From: Bradyrhizobium manausense
Lineage (GTDB): Bacteria; Pseudomonadota; Alphaproteobacteria; Rhizobiales; Xanthobacteraceae
Length of the DNA: 64,000 bases
Assembly (NCBI RefSeq): GCF_018130615.1
Contig: NZ_JAFCKB010000002.1
Coordinates: 372,001 to 436,000 of the forward strand
Direction: 5' to 3'
The stretch's first letter is position 1; the number at the start of each line of letters is the position of its first letter. Of the stretch, positions 18,788-27,169 are shown piece after piece. A program made the translations under genes and the position numbers. The notes beneath the pieces are model-generated. The model ran no database searches and was not told the DNA's origin. It saw nothing but the letters and a program-made list of their open reading frames with translations.

Positions 18788-20176
18788 ATGTCTGTTGTCG
18801 CCGAGTTGCTTTACTCGCGCCGCGTACCGCAGGTCGCGGTGCTGGCGCTGATTTCCTTCAGTTTCGCAGGGTGCAGCGCCGACATGTCGTCGCGCCTGTC
18901 CCAGTCGAACTTCTCCAACCCCTTCTCGGAATCCACCGGTTCGGTTCAGCAGGCGCCGCCGCCGCAGCGAGAGCTGCCGCAATATGCGCGCCCGCAGACC
19001 CAGCCCGGCTATTATCAGTCACAGCCCTTGGCGCCGCCACCGGCGGTTGCCACACCGCAATCCTATCCCGTTGCTGCAGGTGGGGGCGTTTCTGGTGGCG
19101 GTCGTGGTCTTGGCTCCTACACGCCGCCGGCCCAGCCGCGTCTCGAAGCCACCGGCACTGTGCCGCTGCGCTCGGTCGCAGCCGCCCAGCCGGTTGGTGG
19201 GACCAAGATCATCGTCGGCACCAGCGATACGCTCGATGTGCTGGCCAAGCGCTATCATGTGAGCCCGCAGGCGATCATGGCCGCCAACAGCTACAAAGGC
19301 CCGCGCGCGCTCTCGCCCGGTCAGCAGTTGATCATCCCGCATCCCGGTGCGACGGCGGCTGCGCCTGCGATGGCTCCGGTCGCCGCGGCTCCCGCGATGG
19401 CACCAAAGCCGGTTGCGGCTGTTGCCGCGCCTGCCAGCTTCCACTTCGTCAATCACGGCGACACGCTCGCCAGCGTCGCGCGCAAGAACCATATCTCCGC
19501 CGCCGAACTCGCCCGCGCCAATGGCCTGGAGCCGTCGGCCAAGCTCAAGCTCGGCACCAAGCTGACCGTGCCGGGCTCCAAGACCGCGGCGGTTGCTGCG
19601 CCGCTTGCTCCGGCGCCAGTCGCTGCGGCCCCCGTGGCGGCTGCGCTGCAGCCGGTCGCGGCAGCTCCTATACCCACGACCAAGCTGGCTGCTGTCGCCC
19701 AACCGGCGCAGAGCGCGCGTCTGGCTCAGGCCACCACCAACATCGAAGAGAAGTCCGCCGAGACGCCGGCGAAAGCCGCAGAGACCACCAGTTCGCTGCC
19801 GACCTTCCGCTGGCCCGTGCGCGGCAAGGTGATTACGAGCTACGGCGCCAAGACCAACGGCAAGTCCAATGACGGCATCAATGTCGCGGTGCCCGAGGGG
19901 ACGCCGGTCAAGGCAGCTGAAGATGGCGTCGTTGCCTATTCCGGCAATGAGCTGAAGGGTTACGGCAATCTCGTCCTGGTTCGGCACTCCAATGGCTACG
20001 TCACCGCATATGCCCATGCGAGTGAGCTGCTGGTGAAGCGCGGCGATACGATCAAGCGCGGCCAGGTCATTGCCAAGTCGGGTCAATCCGGGGAGGTGGC
20101 GTCGCCGCAGCTCCACTTCGAGATCCGTAAGGGATCGAGCCCGGTTGACCCGCTTCAATTCCTGAACGGGGCGTGA
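18788..20176 (+). CDS. LysM and degenerate LytM (M23) domain lipoprotein, NlpD/DipM-like
   Basis: Envelope protein of 462 residues with a lipobox (SFAGC, Cys near 28), two LysM domains (about 137-184 and 217-262) and a C-terminal LytM domain (about 339-459). In active M23 peptidases the zinc site is H-x3-D plus H-x-H. Here the first motif reads NDGIN (no His, no Asp) and the last reads QLHF (first His lost), while AYAH is kept. The domain is therefore probably not a peptidase but an amidase activator of the NlpD/DipM kind used in cell division. Ala/Pro-rich linkers join the domains. A terminator hairpin follows 42 bases downstream. Confidence 0.9.
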   Translation: MSVVAELLYSRRVPQVAVLALISFSFAGCSADMSSRLSQSNFSNPFSESTGSVQQAPPPQRELPQYARPQTQPGYYQSQPLAPPPAVATPQSYPVAAGGGVSGGGRGLGSYTPPAQPRLEATGTVPLRSVAAAQPVGGTKIIVGTSDTLDVLAKRYHVSPQAIMAANSYKGPRALSPGQQLIIPHPGATAAAPAMAPVAAAPAMAPKPVAAVAAPASFHFVNHGDTLASVARKNHISAAELARANGLEPSAKLKLGTKLTVPGSKTAAVAAPLAPAPVAAAPVAAALQPVAAAPIPTTKLAAVAQPAQSARLAQATTNIEEKSAETPAKAAETTSSLPTFRWPVRGKVITSYGAKTNGKSNDGINVAVPEGTPVKAAEDGVVAYSGNELKGYGNLVLVRHSNGYVTAYAHASELLVKRGDTIKRGQVIAKSGQSGEVASPQLHFEIRKGSSPVDPLQFLNGA

Positions 20177-20218
20177 GGCCTGCGTCAGGCTCGCGCTCTC
20201 TCCACCAGAACGCAGTTG

Positions 20219-20239
20219 TCGCCCGCCTCGTGCGGGCGA
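20219..20239 (+). terminator. hairpin terminator after the LysM/LytM gene
   Basis: TCGCCCGC-CTCG-TGCGGGCGA forms an eight-pair stem with a small loop, followed by TTTCCTTT. This is a plausible Rho-independent end for the pcm-LysM/LytM transcript. Confidence 0.65.
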
Positions 20240-20269
20240 TTTCCTTTCGAGTAGCGCAAAGGGCGGCGG

Positions 20270-20305
20270 CGTACTCGATTCCCCGCCCTTGCGGGGAATG
20301 ACAGT
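20270..20305. repeat. short palindromic intergenic repeat (CCCCGCCCTTGCGGGG)
   Basis: CCCCGC-CCTT-GCGGGG within tactcgattccccgcccttgcggggaatgac is a compact hairpin of a type dispersed in rhizobial genomes. It lies between two convergent genes, so it may help end transcription from either side. Confidence 0.45.
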
Positions 20306-20328
20306 TGTGGGTGAGGCGAGGCCTTCCG

Positions 20329-21333
20329 CTACTTCGCCGTCAGTTTCACGCCGAGCCGGCCCGCCAGCTCCTGCACGAACTGCCAGGCGACACGGCCCGA
20401 GCGGGAGCCGCGTGTTGTCGACCATTCCAAAGCTTCCCGCTCCAGCGCCTCCTCGTCGAGCTTGATGCCGAAATGGCTGCAATAGCCACGCACCATGGCG
20501 AGGTATTCGTCCTGGCTGCAGCGGTGGAAGCCGAGCCAGAGGCCGAAGCGATCCGACAGCGAGACTTTTTCCTCGACGGCTTCGCCGGGATTGATGGCGG
20601 TCGAACGCTCATTCTCGATCATGTCGCGCGCGAGCAGGTGGCGGCGGTTCGAGGTGGCGTAGAGGATGACGTTCTCGGGCCGGCCCTCGATGCCACCTTC
20701 GAGCACGGCCTTGAGCGATTTGTAAGACGCGTCATTGCCGTCGAAGGAGAGGTCATCGATGAACACGATGAAGTGGAAGTCGGCGTCGCGAAGCTTCTCC
20801 ATCAGCATCGGCAGCGTTTCGATATCCTCGCGATGGATCTCGATCAGCTTCAGCTTGTCGGCGGGTTTGCGGTCGGCGTTGATGCTGGCATGCGCCGCCT
20901 TCACCAGCGACGACTTGCCCATGCCGCGCGCGCCCCAGAGCAGGGCGTTGTTGGCGGGAAGGCCATTGGCGAAGCGCTCGGTGTTCTCCATCAGGATGTC
21001 GCGCATCCGGTCGACGCCCTTGAGCAGAAACAGCTCGACGCGGCTGACCCGCGGCACCGCAGCGAGACGGCCGTCGGGGTGCCAGACATAAGCGTCGGCC
21101 TGTTTGAACGACTCGCGCTCGGTAGCCGGCTTGCCCTGGGCAGAAAGGTGCGCCGCGATGGTCTCCAGCGCCCGGACGATCCGCTCCTGAGAAAGGTCCT
21201 GGGTGGCCTCCGAGGCTGCCTTGGGAGCCGCGTTTGAGACCACCTTGGGGCGTTTTGCCGCGACCAAAGCGGGCTTCGTGGCAGGGGTACGGGGGCCTTT
21301 GCCGGCCGGGCTTTTGCTTGGTTTTTTGGGCAT
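20329..21333 (-). CDS. DUF815-family AAA-type ATP-binding protein
   Basis: Cytoplasmic ATPase of 334 residues. I chose the ATG at 21333 since the protein then begins with a Lys/Pro/Ala-rich low-complexity leader (MPKKPSKSPAGKG). The ATPase core has a Walker A loop (WGARGMGKSSLVKA) and a Walker B strand (FIVFIDDLSF), followed by a TSNRRHLL sensor-like block and a conserved SLSDRFGLWLGF segment, all typical of DUF815. It is common in proteobacteria and its cellular job is unknown. It is divergent from yajC with 181 bases between the starts. Confidence 0.85.
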   Translation of the reverse strand: MPKKPSKSPAGKGPRTPATKPALVAAKRPKVVSNAAPKAASEATQDLSQERIVRALETIAAHLSAQGKPATERESFKQADAYVWHPDGRLAAVPRVSRVELFLLKGVDRMRDILMENTERFANGLPANNALLWGARGMGKSSLVKAAHASINADRKPADKLKLIEIHREDIETLPMLMEKLRDADFHFIVFIDDLSFDGNDASYKSLKAVLEGGIEGRPENVILYATSNRRHLLARDMIENERSTAINPGEAVEEKVSLSDRFGLWLGFHRCSQDEYLAMVRGYCSHFGIKLDEEALEREALEWSTTRGSRSGRVAWQFVQELAGRLGVKLTAK

Positions 21334-21514
21334 GTCCGAAGTTCCTGAGAATGCAGCCTTATCGGGCCTGACGGCGCGCCGCAAGGTGGCCAAAAGGGCG
21401 GTCTGGCAGCGTTGCAATTGGGGCAATGGCCGCTATAGTCCGCGCGAATTTGACCGAACCGGTCGCCTTTGAGGGCCCGGCCGGTTTTCCCCCGTTTCCA
21501 CGAGGATCGTCCGA

Positions 21515-21883
21515 ATGTTCATTACCCCTGCGTATGCCCAGGCTGCGGGCGCCGGTGACACCAACAGCATGTTGATGTCGCTGCTGCCGTTCGCCCTGAT
21601 CTTCGTGATCATGTACTTCCTGATTCTGCGCCCGCAGCAGAAGAAGGTGAAGGACCACGCCGAGCTCGTGAAGAACATCCGCCGCGGCGACACGGTCGTG
21701 ACCTCGGGTGGCCTGGTCGGCAAGGTCACCAAGGTGGTGGATGACGATCAGATCGAATTCGAAATTTCCGACGGCGTGCGTGTGCGCCAGATGCGGTCGA
21801 TGATCTCGGGTGTGCGCGCCAAGGGCGAGCCGGCCAAGGACAGCGCGAAGGAAAGCGCCAAGGACGACGCCGCGGCGAAGTAG
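21515..21883 (+). CDS. yajC: preprotein translocase subunit YajC
   Basis: Single-span inner-membrane accessory of the SecDF complex, 122 residues. The hydrophobic helix MLMSLLPFALIFVIMYFLIL is followed by the signature RPQQKKVKDHAE and the GDTVVTSGGLVGKV block. The C-terminal 25 residues are Lys/Ala/Asp-rich. It opens the yajC-secD-secF cluster, 50 bases before secD. Confidence 0.95.
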   Translation: MFITPAYAQAAGAGDTNSMLMSLLPFALIFVIMYFLILRPQQKKVKDHAELVKNIRRGDTVVTSGGLVGKVTKVVDDDQIEFEISDGVRVRQMRSMISGVRAKGEPAKDSAKESAKDDAAAK

Positions 21884-21933
21884 AGCGCTTTCCCGCGAGT
21901 CTCTCAAATCTCCTGATCTGACAGGTTCACTCG

Positions 21934-23532
21934 ATGTTGTATTTCACGCGGTGGAGGGCGCTGGGGATCATCCTGCTGGCGCTGATCGTGTGCCTCTGCG
22001 CGGTCCCGAATTTCTTTCCCGAAGCGCAGGTCAAGACCTGGCCCGCCTGGGCGCAGCGGCGCCTGGTGTTGGGTCTCGACTTGCAGGGCGGCTCCTATCT
22101 GCTGCTCGAGGTTGATTCCAACTATGTGAAGAAAGAAAAGCTCGACCAGGTCCGCGACGACGTCCGCCGCGCGCTGCGCGAGGCCAAGATCGGCTATACC
22201 GGCCTCGTGACACGGGGCGACGCGGTCGAGGTCCGGGTCAAGGATGCCGATCTTCAGACCGCGCTGACCAAGCTGCGTGAGCTGTCGCAACCGATCGGCG
22301 GCCTGCTCGGGTCGAGCAGCCAACGCGATCTCGACGTCACCGATGCCGGGGGCGGATTGATCCGGCTGGCGCTGTCGCAGCCCGCCATGGTCGAGCGTAT
22401 GCGCAAGACCATCGAGCAGTCGATCCAGATCGTCGAGCGCCGCGTCAACGAGCTCGGCACCGTCGAGCCGGTGATCCAGCGCCAGGGCACCGACCGCATC
22501 CTGGTGCAGGTTCCCGGTCTTCAGGATCCGACGCATCTGAAAGAGCTGCTCGGCAAGACCGCGAAGATGGAATTCCGCATGGTCGACACTTCGGTGCCGC
22601 CGGACCAGGCGCAGCGCGGTGGCGTGCCGCCGGACTCCGAGCTCCTGATGAGCCAGAGCTCGCCGAAGGTGCCTTACGTCGTCAAGAAGCAGGTACTGGT
22701 CTCCGGCGCTGAGCTCACCGATGCCCAGCCCGGATTTGACCAGCGCACCAACGAGCCGATCGTCTCCTTCCGCTTCAACTCTACGGGGGCCCGCAAATTC
22801 GCGCAGGCCACGCAGGAGAACGTGGGGCTGCCGTTCGCGATCGTGCTCGACAACGAGGTGATCTCGGCGCCTGTCATCCGCGAGCCCATCACGGGCGGGC
22901 AGGGGCAGATCTCGGGCAGCTTCACGGTCCAGGCCGCCAACGATCTCGCGATCCTGATGCGAGCCGGTGCTTTGCCGGCACCGCTCACGGTGGTCGAGGA
23001 GCGCACCGTCGGTCCGGGCCTCGGCCAGGACTCGATCGAGAAGGGCGAGCTTGCGGCCTATGTTGGCTCGATCATGGTCATCGTGTTCATGCTCTTGACC
23101 TACCGGCTGTTCGGCGTGTTCGCCAACATCGCGGTGGCCGTCAACGTCGCCATGATCTTCGGCCTGCTGTCGCTGCTCAACGCCACGCTGACGCTGCCCG
23201 GCATCGCCGGCATCGTGCTTACCGTCGGCATCGCGGTCGACAGCAACGTGCTGATCTACGAGCGTATCCGCGAGGAGCTGCGCGGCGGCCGCAACGCGAT
23301 CTCGGCGATCGACGCCGGCTTCAAGCGGGCGCTCGCGACCATCCTCGATTCCAACATCACCACCTTCATTGCCGCCGCGGTGCTGTTCTATATCGGCACC
23401 GGCCCGGTGCGCGGCTTCGCCGTGACACTCGGCATCGGCATCATCACCACGGTGTTCACCGCCTTCACGCTGACCCGGCTGATCGTGGCCTGGTGGGTGC
23501 GGTGGAAGCGGCCACAGAACGTGCCGATCTAG
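21934..23532 (+). CDS. secD: protein translocase subunit SecD
   Basis: RND-family membrane protein of 532 residues that uses the proton gradient to help complete Sec translocation. The N-terminal helix leads to the GLDLQGGSYLLLEVD motif. The large periplasmic domain with QRQGTDRILVQVPG (P1 region) follows, and five further spans lie in the C-terminal third, including GIVLTVGIAVDSNVLIYERIREE, read in parts. The conserved Asp and Arg of the last domain are present. The secF start follows after ten bases. Confidence 0.96.
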   Translation: MLYFTRWRALGIILLALIVCLCAVPNFFPEAQVKTWPAWAQRRLVLGLDLQGGSYLLLEVDSNYVKKEKLDQVRDDVRRALREAKIGYTGLVTRGDAVEVRVKDADLQTALTKLRELSQPIGGLLGSSSQRDLDVTDAGGGLIRLALSQPAMVERMRKTIEQSIQIVERRVNELGTVEPVIQRQGTDRILVQVPGLQDPTHLKELLGKTAKMEFRMVDTSVPPDQAQRGGVPPDSELLMSQSSPKVPYVVKKQVLVSGAELTDAQPGFDQRTNEPIVSFRFNSTGARKFAQATQENVGLPFAIVLDNEVISAPVIREPITGGQGQISGSFTVQAANDLAILMRAGALPAPLTVVEERTVGPGLGQDSIEKGELAAYVGSIMVIVFMLLTYRLFGVFANIAVAVNVAMIFGLLSLLNATLTLPGIAGIVLTVGIAVDSNVLIYERIREELRGGRNAISAIDAGFKRALATILDSNITTFIAAAVLFYIGTGPVRGFAVTLGIGIITTVFTAFTLTRLIVAWWVRWKRPQNVPI

Positions 23533-23542
23533 GAGCCTGACC

Positions 23543-24562
23543 GTGACTCACACCGTTCTCATCGGGCTCGGCGTCCTGATTGCCGTCCTCACCGTGGTCT
23601 CGGTGTTCGGCTGGCTGCCGTCACTGCGCATCGTCCCTGATGCTACGCATTTCGACTTCACGCGCTTCCGCCGCATCAGTTTCCCGATCTCGGCGGCGCT
23701 GTCGATCGTCGCCATCACGTTGTTCTTCACCCATGGCCTGAATTTCGGCATCGACTTCCGCGGCGGCACGCTGTTGGAGGTGAAGGCGAAGTCGGGCGCC
23801 GCCGACATCGCGGCGATGCGCACGACCCTGGATGGCCTGCGTCTGGGCGAAGTCCAGTTGCAACAGTTTGGTGGCCCGGAGAACGTGTTGATCCGCGTCG
23901 CTGAGCAGCCGGGTGGTGACGCCGCCCAGCAGGAGGCCGTGCAGAAGGTCCGCGGCGCGCTCGGCGATTCCGTCGAATACCGCCGCGTCGAAGTGGTCGG
24001 TCCGCGCGTCTCCGGCGAGTTGCTCGCCTTCGGCATGCTCGGCCTGATGCTCGCGATCGTCTCGATCCTGATCTATCTCTGGTTCCGGTTCGAATGGCAG
24101 TTCGCGCTCGGCGCCATGATCGCCAACGTGCACGACATCGTGCTGACGATCGGCTTCATGTCGATCAGTCAGGTCGATTTCGACCTGACCAGCATCGCGG
24201 CGCTTCTGACTATTCTGGGCTACTCGCTCAACGACACCGTCGTCATCTATGACCGCATCCGTGAAATGCTGCGGCGCTACAAGAAGATGCCGATGCCGCA
24301 GCTGCTCAACGAGTCCATCAACTCGACGCTGTCGCGTTCGATCATCACCCACTTCACGGTGACCCTGGCGTTGCTGGCGCTGCTGCTGTTCGGCGGTCAT
24401 GCCATCCACAGCTTCACGGCTGTCATGATGTTCGGCGTGGTGCTGGTCGGCACCTACACCTCGATCTTCATCGCAGCGCCGATCCTGATCTATCTCGGCG
24501 TCGGCGAGCATCGCGAAGATGCGAAGGACGAGGCTGCGCCGGCGAAGAAAAACAAGGCATGA
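23543..24562 (+). CDS. secF: protein translocase subunit SecF
   Basis: Partner of SecD, 339 residues with six spans. The motif FGIDFRGGTLLEV (about 71-83) follows the first span, and the ILGYSLNDTVVIYDRIRE block carries the conserved Asp and Arg of the proton path. The start is a GTG at 23543. The N-terminal residues before the first span are longer than in E. coli, as in other rhizobia. It ends 60 bases before the next gene, probably in the same operon. Confidence 0.95.
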   Translation: MTHTVLIGLGVLIAVLTVVSVFGWLPSLRIVPDATHFDFTRFRRISFPISAALSIVAITLFFTHGLNFGIDFRGGTLLEVKAKSGAADIAAMRTTLDGLRLGEVQLQQFGGPENVLIRVAEQPGGDAAQQEAVQKVRGALGDSVEYRRVEVVGPRVSGELLAFGMLGLMLAIVSILIYLWFRFEWQFALGAMIANVHDIVLTIGFMSISQVDFDLTSIAALLTILGYSLNDTVVIYDRIREMLRRYKKMPMPQLLNESINSTLSRSIITHFTVTLALLALLLFGGHAIHSFTAVMMFGVVLVGTYTSIFIAAPILIYLGVGEHREDAKDEAAPAKKNKA

Positions 24563-24622
24563 TCCGAACCGCGGGCCCTCGCAGGAGTTTGCGAGGGCAC
24601 CAGGCTCATTCGGACGAAGCTC

Positions 24623-25006
24623 ATGGCCGGCGATCCCAACGCTCCCCATTTCCCGCGCTCGGCGCCGATCGAGGCCTACGGCAAGGGCGGCTTTGCCTTT
24701 GCCGGCATGTCGCACCGGGGCTCGCTGCTGTGCCTGCCTGATGCGATCTGGGCCTGGGATGTGACCGATCCAACCAAGATCGACCGCTACTCGCTGGATC
24801 GGGTCTTCGCTGCTGCCAACAGCATCGATACGCTGCTGGTCGGCACTGGAACCGGGCTCTGGCTAGCCCCGTCGGAACTGCGCCAGGCCCTGAAAGCGGT
24901 GAGGGTGGTGCTGGACACCATGCAGACCGGCCCCGCCGTGCGCACCTACAACATCATGATCGGCGAACGGCGCCGCGTCGCGGCTGCGCTGATTGCAGTG
25001 CAATGA
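24623..25006 (+). CDS. Mth938-like domain protein (DUF498, NDUFAF3-like)
   Basis: Small cytoplasmic protein of 127 residues in the Mth938/DUF498 family. The core pattern is visible: IEAYGKGGFAFAGMSHRGSLL, IDTLLVGTGTGLW, and MQTGPAVRTYNIMIGE with RRVAAALIAV at the end. The mitochondrial member NDUFAF3 assists complex I assembly; that role in bacteria is an inference. The stop overlaps the next start as ATGA, so it is coupled to a phytoene-synthase-fold gene, the family of NDUFAF6. It follows secF directly. Confidence 0.85.
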   Translation: MAGDPNAPHFPRSAPIEAYGKGGFAFAGMSHRGSLLCLPDAIWAWDVTDPTKIDRYSLDRVFAAANSIDTLLVGTGTGLWLAPSELRQALKAVRVVLDTMQTGPAVRTYNIMIGERRRVAAALIAVQ

Positions 25007-25866
25007 GCAGCGCTGCGACGCCGCCCGATGGCGTGACCATCTGCGCCGACGTCGTGCGCAGCTATGACTTTCCGCGCTATGCCGCAACCCTCTTCGCTCC
25101 GGCCGCCGAGCGCCGCGCGCTACTGGCGCTCTACGCCTTCAATGTCGAGATCGTCCGCGTCCGCGATCAGGTGAGCCAGCCCTTGCCCGGCGAGATACGC
25201 TTTCAATGGTGGACCGATCTGTTCTCGGGTCTTGTCCACGGCAGCGCCGAGGGCAATCCGGTGGCCGCGGAACTGTTGCGCGCGATCCGCGATTTTGACC
25301 TGCCGGTCGAGCCGCTGTCGCTGCTCGTCGACGAGCATCAGTTCGATCTCTATAACGATCCGATGCCGACCATGACGGCGCTCGAAGGCTATCTGGCGGC
25401 GACCTCTTCGGCCCTGTTCGCACTGGCGGCGCGGATCATGGGCGAAGCTTCCGAGGCAGCCGAGCACCTCGCTCGGCACGCCGGGTTGGCGCAGGGCATC
25501 GCGCAGGCGATTGCCAACTTGCCGCGGGACTCGTCCCACCGGCAATTGTTCCTGCCGCAGCAGTTTCTGACCAGCCATGGCTGCGCCATCGAGGATGTGT
25601 TCGCCGGCAAGGAGACGCCCAATCTTCGTGCCGTCCTGGACCAGCTCGTCGGCGAGGCGCGGCAGCATCTGGCGACGGCCTCGTCACTCCTGGTGCAAGT
25701 GCCACCGTCGGCGCGGGTTGCGTTCCTGCCGTTGAGTCACGCGCAGGCCGATCTCAATCGTCTGTCGCGGCCGGGGCGCAATCCTTTCGCACCGCAGCCA
25801 CCATCGCGCCTGCGCACGCTGTGGACGCTTTGGCGGGCTTCACGATCGCGGGAATTTACCAAATAG
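25003..25866 (+). CDS. phytoene/squalene synthase-fold protein, NDUFAF6-like
   Basis: A 287-residue all-alpha protein of the trans-prenyltransferase head-to-head fold. Family features include FPRYAATLFAP, LLALYAFNVEIVRVRDQV, RFQWWTDLF and LPRDSSHRQLFLPQQFL. Active synthases carry two DxxxD motifs for Mg-diphosphate. The first is replaced here by NVEIVRVRD, and the second keeps only part of the pattern (NLPRD). It is therefore probably not a prenyl synthase but of the NDUFAF6 type, a complex I assembly factor in mitochondria. Coupled by ATGA overlap to the Mth938 gene. Confidence 0.82.
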   Translation: MSSAATPPDGVTICADVVRSYDFPRYAATLFAPAAERRALLALYAFNVEIVRVRDQVSQPLPGEIRFQWWTDLFSGLVHGSAEGNPVAAELLRAIRDFDLPVEPLSLLVDEHQFDLYNDPMPTMTALEGYLAATSSALFALAARIMGEASEAAEHLARHAGLAQGIAQAIANLPRDSSHRQLFLPQQFLTSHGCAIEDVFAGKETPNLRAVLDQLVGEARQHLATASSLLVQVPPSARVAFLPLSHAQADLNRLSRPGRNPFAPQPPSRLRTLWTLWRASRSREFTK

Positions 25867-25911
25867 CGGTTGGCTTATCGCCCGAGGCGGCCAAATGCTC
25901 TATGCTGTCCC

Positions 25912-27156
25912 ATGGCCGAATTGTCCCAAATCGCAATCCCCGATCTGAGCGGCCTTCCGGTCGTGCCCGGTGACATTCACGCTGCCGCAGAGACGATCCG
26001 GGGGGCCGTTGTCGAGACGCCCTGTAGCTTCAGCCGGACGCTGAGCAACATCTGCGGCTGCGAGCTTTGGCTCAAATTCGAAAATCTCCAGTTCACGTCC
26101 TCCTTCAAGGAGCGTGGTGCGCTGAACCGGCTCACCGCGCTGACGCCGGAGGAGCGGGCGCGCGGCGTCGTCGCTATGTCAGCCGGCAATCACGCGCAGG
26201 GCGTCGCCTATCACGCCAAGCGGCTTGGCATTCCCGCCACCATTGTCATGCCGGTGGGCACGCCGATGGTGAAGGTCGAGAACACCAGGCATCATGGCGC
26301 CGAGGTGGTCGTTACCGGCGCGACGCTGGAGGAGGCGGCTGCGTTTGCGCGAAGTCACGGCGAAGCCCGCGGCATGATCTTCGTCCACCCCTACGACGAT
26401 CCGCTGGTCATTGCAGGGCAGGGCACGGTCGGGCTGGAGATGCTCAAGGCGGTGCCGGAGCTCGACACGCTGGTTGTCCCGATCGGGGGCGGCGGCCTGA
26501 TCAGCGGCATTGCCATTGCGGCGAAATCGATCAAGCCTTCACTGCGGATCCTCGGCGTCGAGGCTTGGCTTTATCCTTCGATGTACAATGCCGTCCATGG
26601 CGGCAATCTGCCGGCGCGCGGCGATACGCTCGCCGAAGGCATCGCAGTCAAATCGCCGGGCAAGATCACCACGGAAATCGTCCGCCGCCTGGTCGACGAC
26701 ATTGCGCTCGTGAACGAAGCCGAGCTCGAACGCGCGGTCGCAACCCTGATCTCGATCGAGAAGACGGTCGTCGAGGGGGCCGGCGCCGCAGGCCTGGCGG
26801 CGATCATGTCCGATCCCACGCGCTTTGCCGGCGAGAAGGTCGGTCTGGTCTTGAGCGGCGGCAACATCGACACCAGGCTCATCGCCTCGGTGCTGACGCG
26901 CGAGCTCGCGCGCGAGGGGCGGCTGACGCAGCTCTCGCTCGATATTCCTGACCGGCCCGGTCAATTGGCCGCGGTCGCGGCACTGCTGGCGGAAGCCGGC
27001 GCCAACATCATCGAGGTCTCGCACCAGCGGACCTTCTCCGACCTGCCGGCCAAGGCGACGCTGCTGCAGCTCGTCATCGAGACCCGCGACAGCGCCCATC
27101 TCGACGAGGTCATGGCCAAGCTCGGCGCGTCCGGATTGAGCGCGCGCTGCACTTGA
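25912..27156 (+). CDS. threonine ammonia-lyase (PLP-dependent, with C-terminal ACT domain)
   Basis: Deaminates threonine (or serine) to 2-oxobutanoate (or pyruvate) and ammonia; 414 residues. The PLP lysine is in FTSSFKERGALNRL (near residue 67), the substrate loop in SAGNHAQGVAYHA, and the phosphate-binding glycine loop in PIGGGGLISGIA. One ACT domain occupies about 335-414 (LDIPDRPGQLAAVAALLAE). A single ACT with this length is the TdcB-like or catabolic type rather than two-ACT IlvA; which role it has cannot be fixed here. I chose the ATG at 25912, since MAELSQIAIPD fits the family better than the upstream GTG-type start. Confidence 0.92.
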   Translation: MAELSQIAIPDLSGLPVVPGDIHAAAETIRGAVVETPCSFSRTLSNICGCELWLKFENLQFTSSFKERGALNRLTALTPEERARGVVAMSAGNHAQGVAYHAKRLGIPATIVMPVGTPMVKVENTRHHGAEVVVTGATLEEAAAFARSHGEARGMIFVHPYDDPLVIAGQGTVGLEMLKAVPELDTLVVPIGGGGLISGIAIAAKSIKPSLRILGVEAWLYPSMYNAVHGGNLPARGDTLAEGIAVKSPGKITTEIVRRLVDDIALVNEAELERAVATLISIEKTVVEGAGAAGLAAIMSDPTRFAGEKVGLVLSGGNIDTRLIASVLTRELAREGRLTQLSLDIPDRPGQLAAVAALLAEAGANIIEVSHQRTFSDLPAKATLLQLVIETRDSAHLDEVMAKLGASGLSARCT

Positions 27157-27169
27157 GGCGGCTCGAGGG

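Noticed and set aside
18778-19872. 364-codon plus-strand frame overlapping the LysM/LytM gene
   Set aside because: Different frame of the same DNA; Arg/Cys-rich shadow with no domain, while the other frame has clear LysM and LytM domains.
25003-25866. Carotenoid or hopanoid synthesis by the phytoene-synthase-fold protein
   Set aside because: The first Asp-rich motif is missing and no carotenoid or hopanoid genes are nearby; the neighbour is an Mth938 gene.
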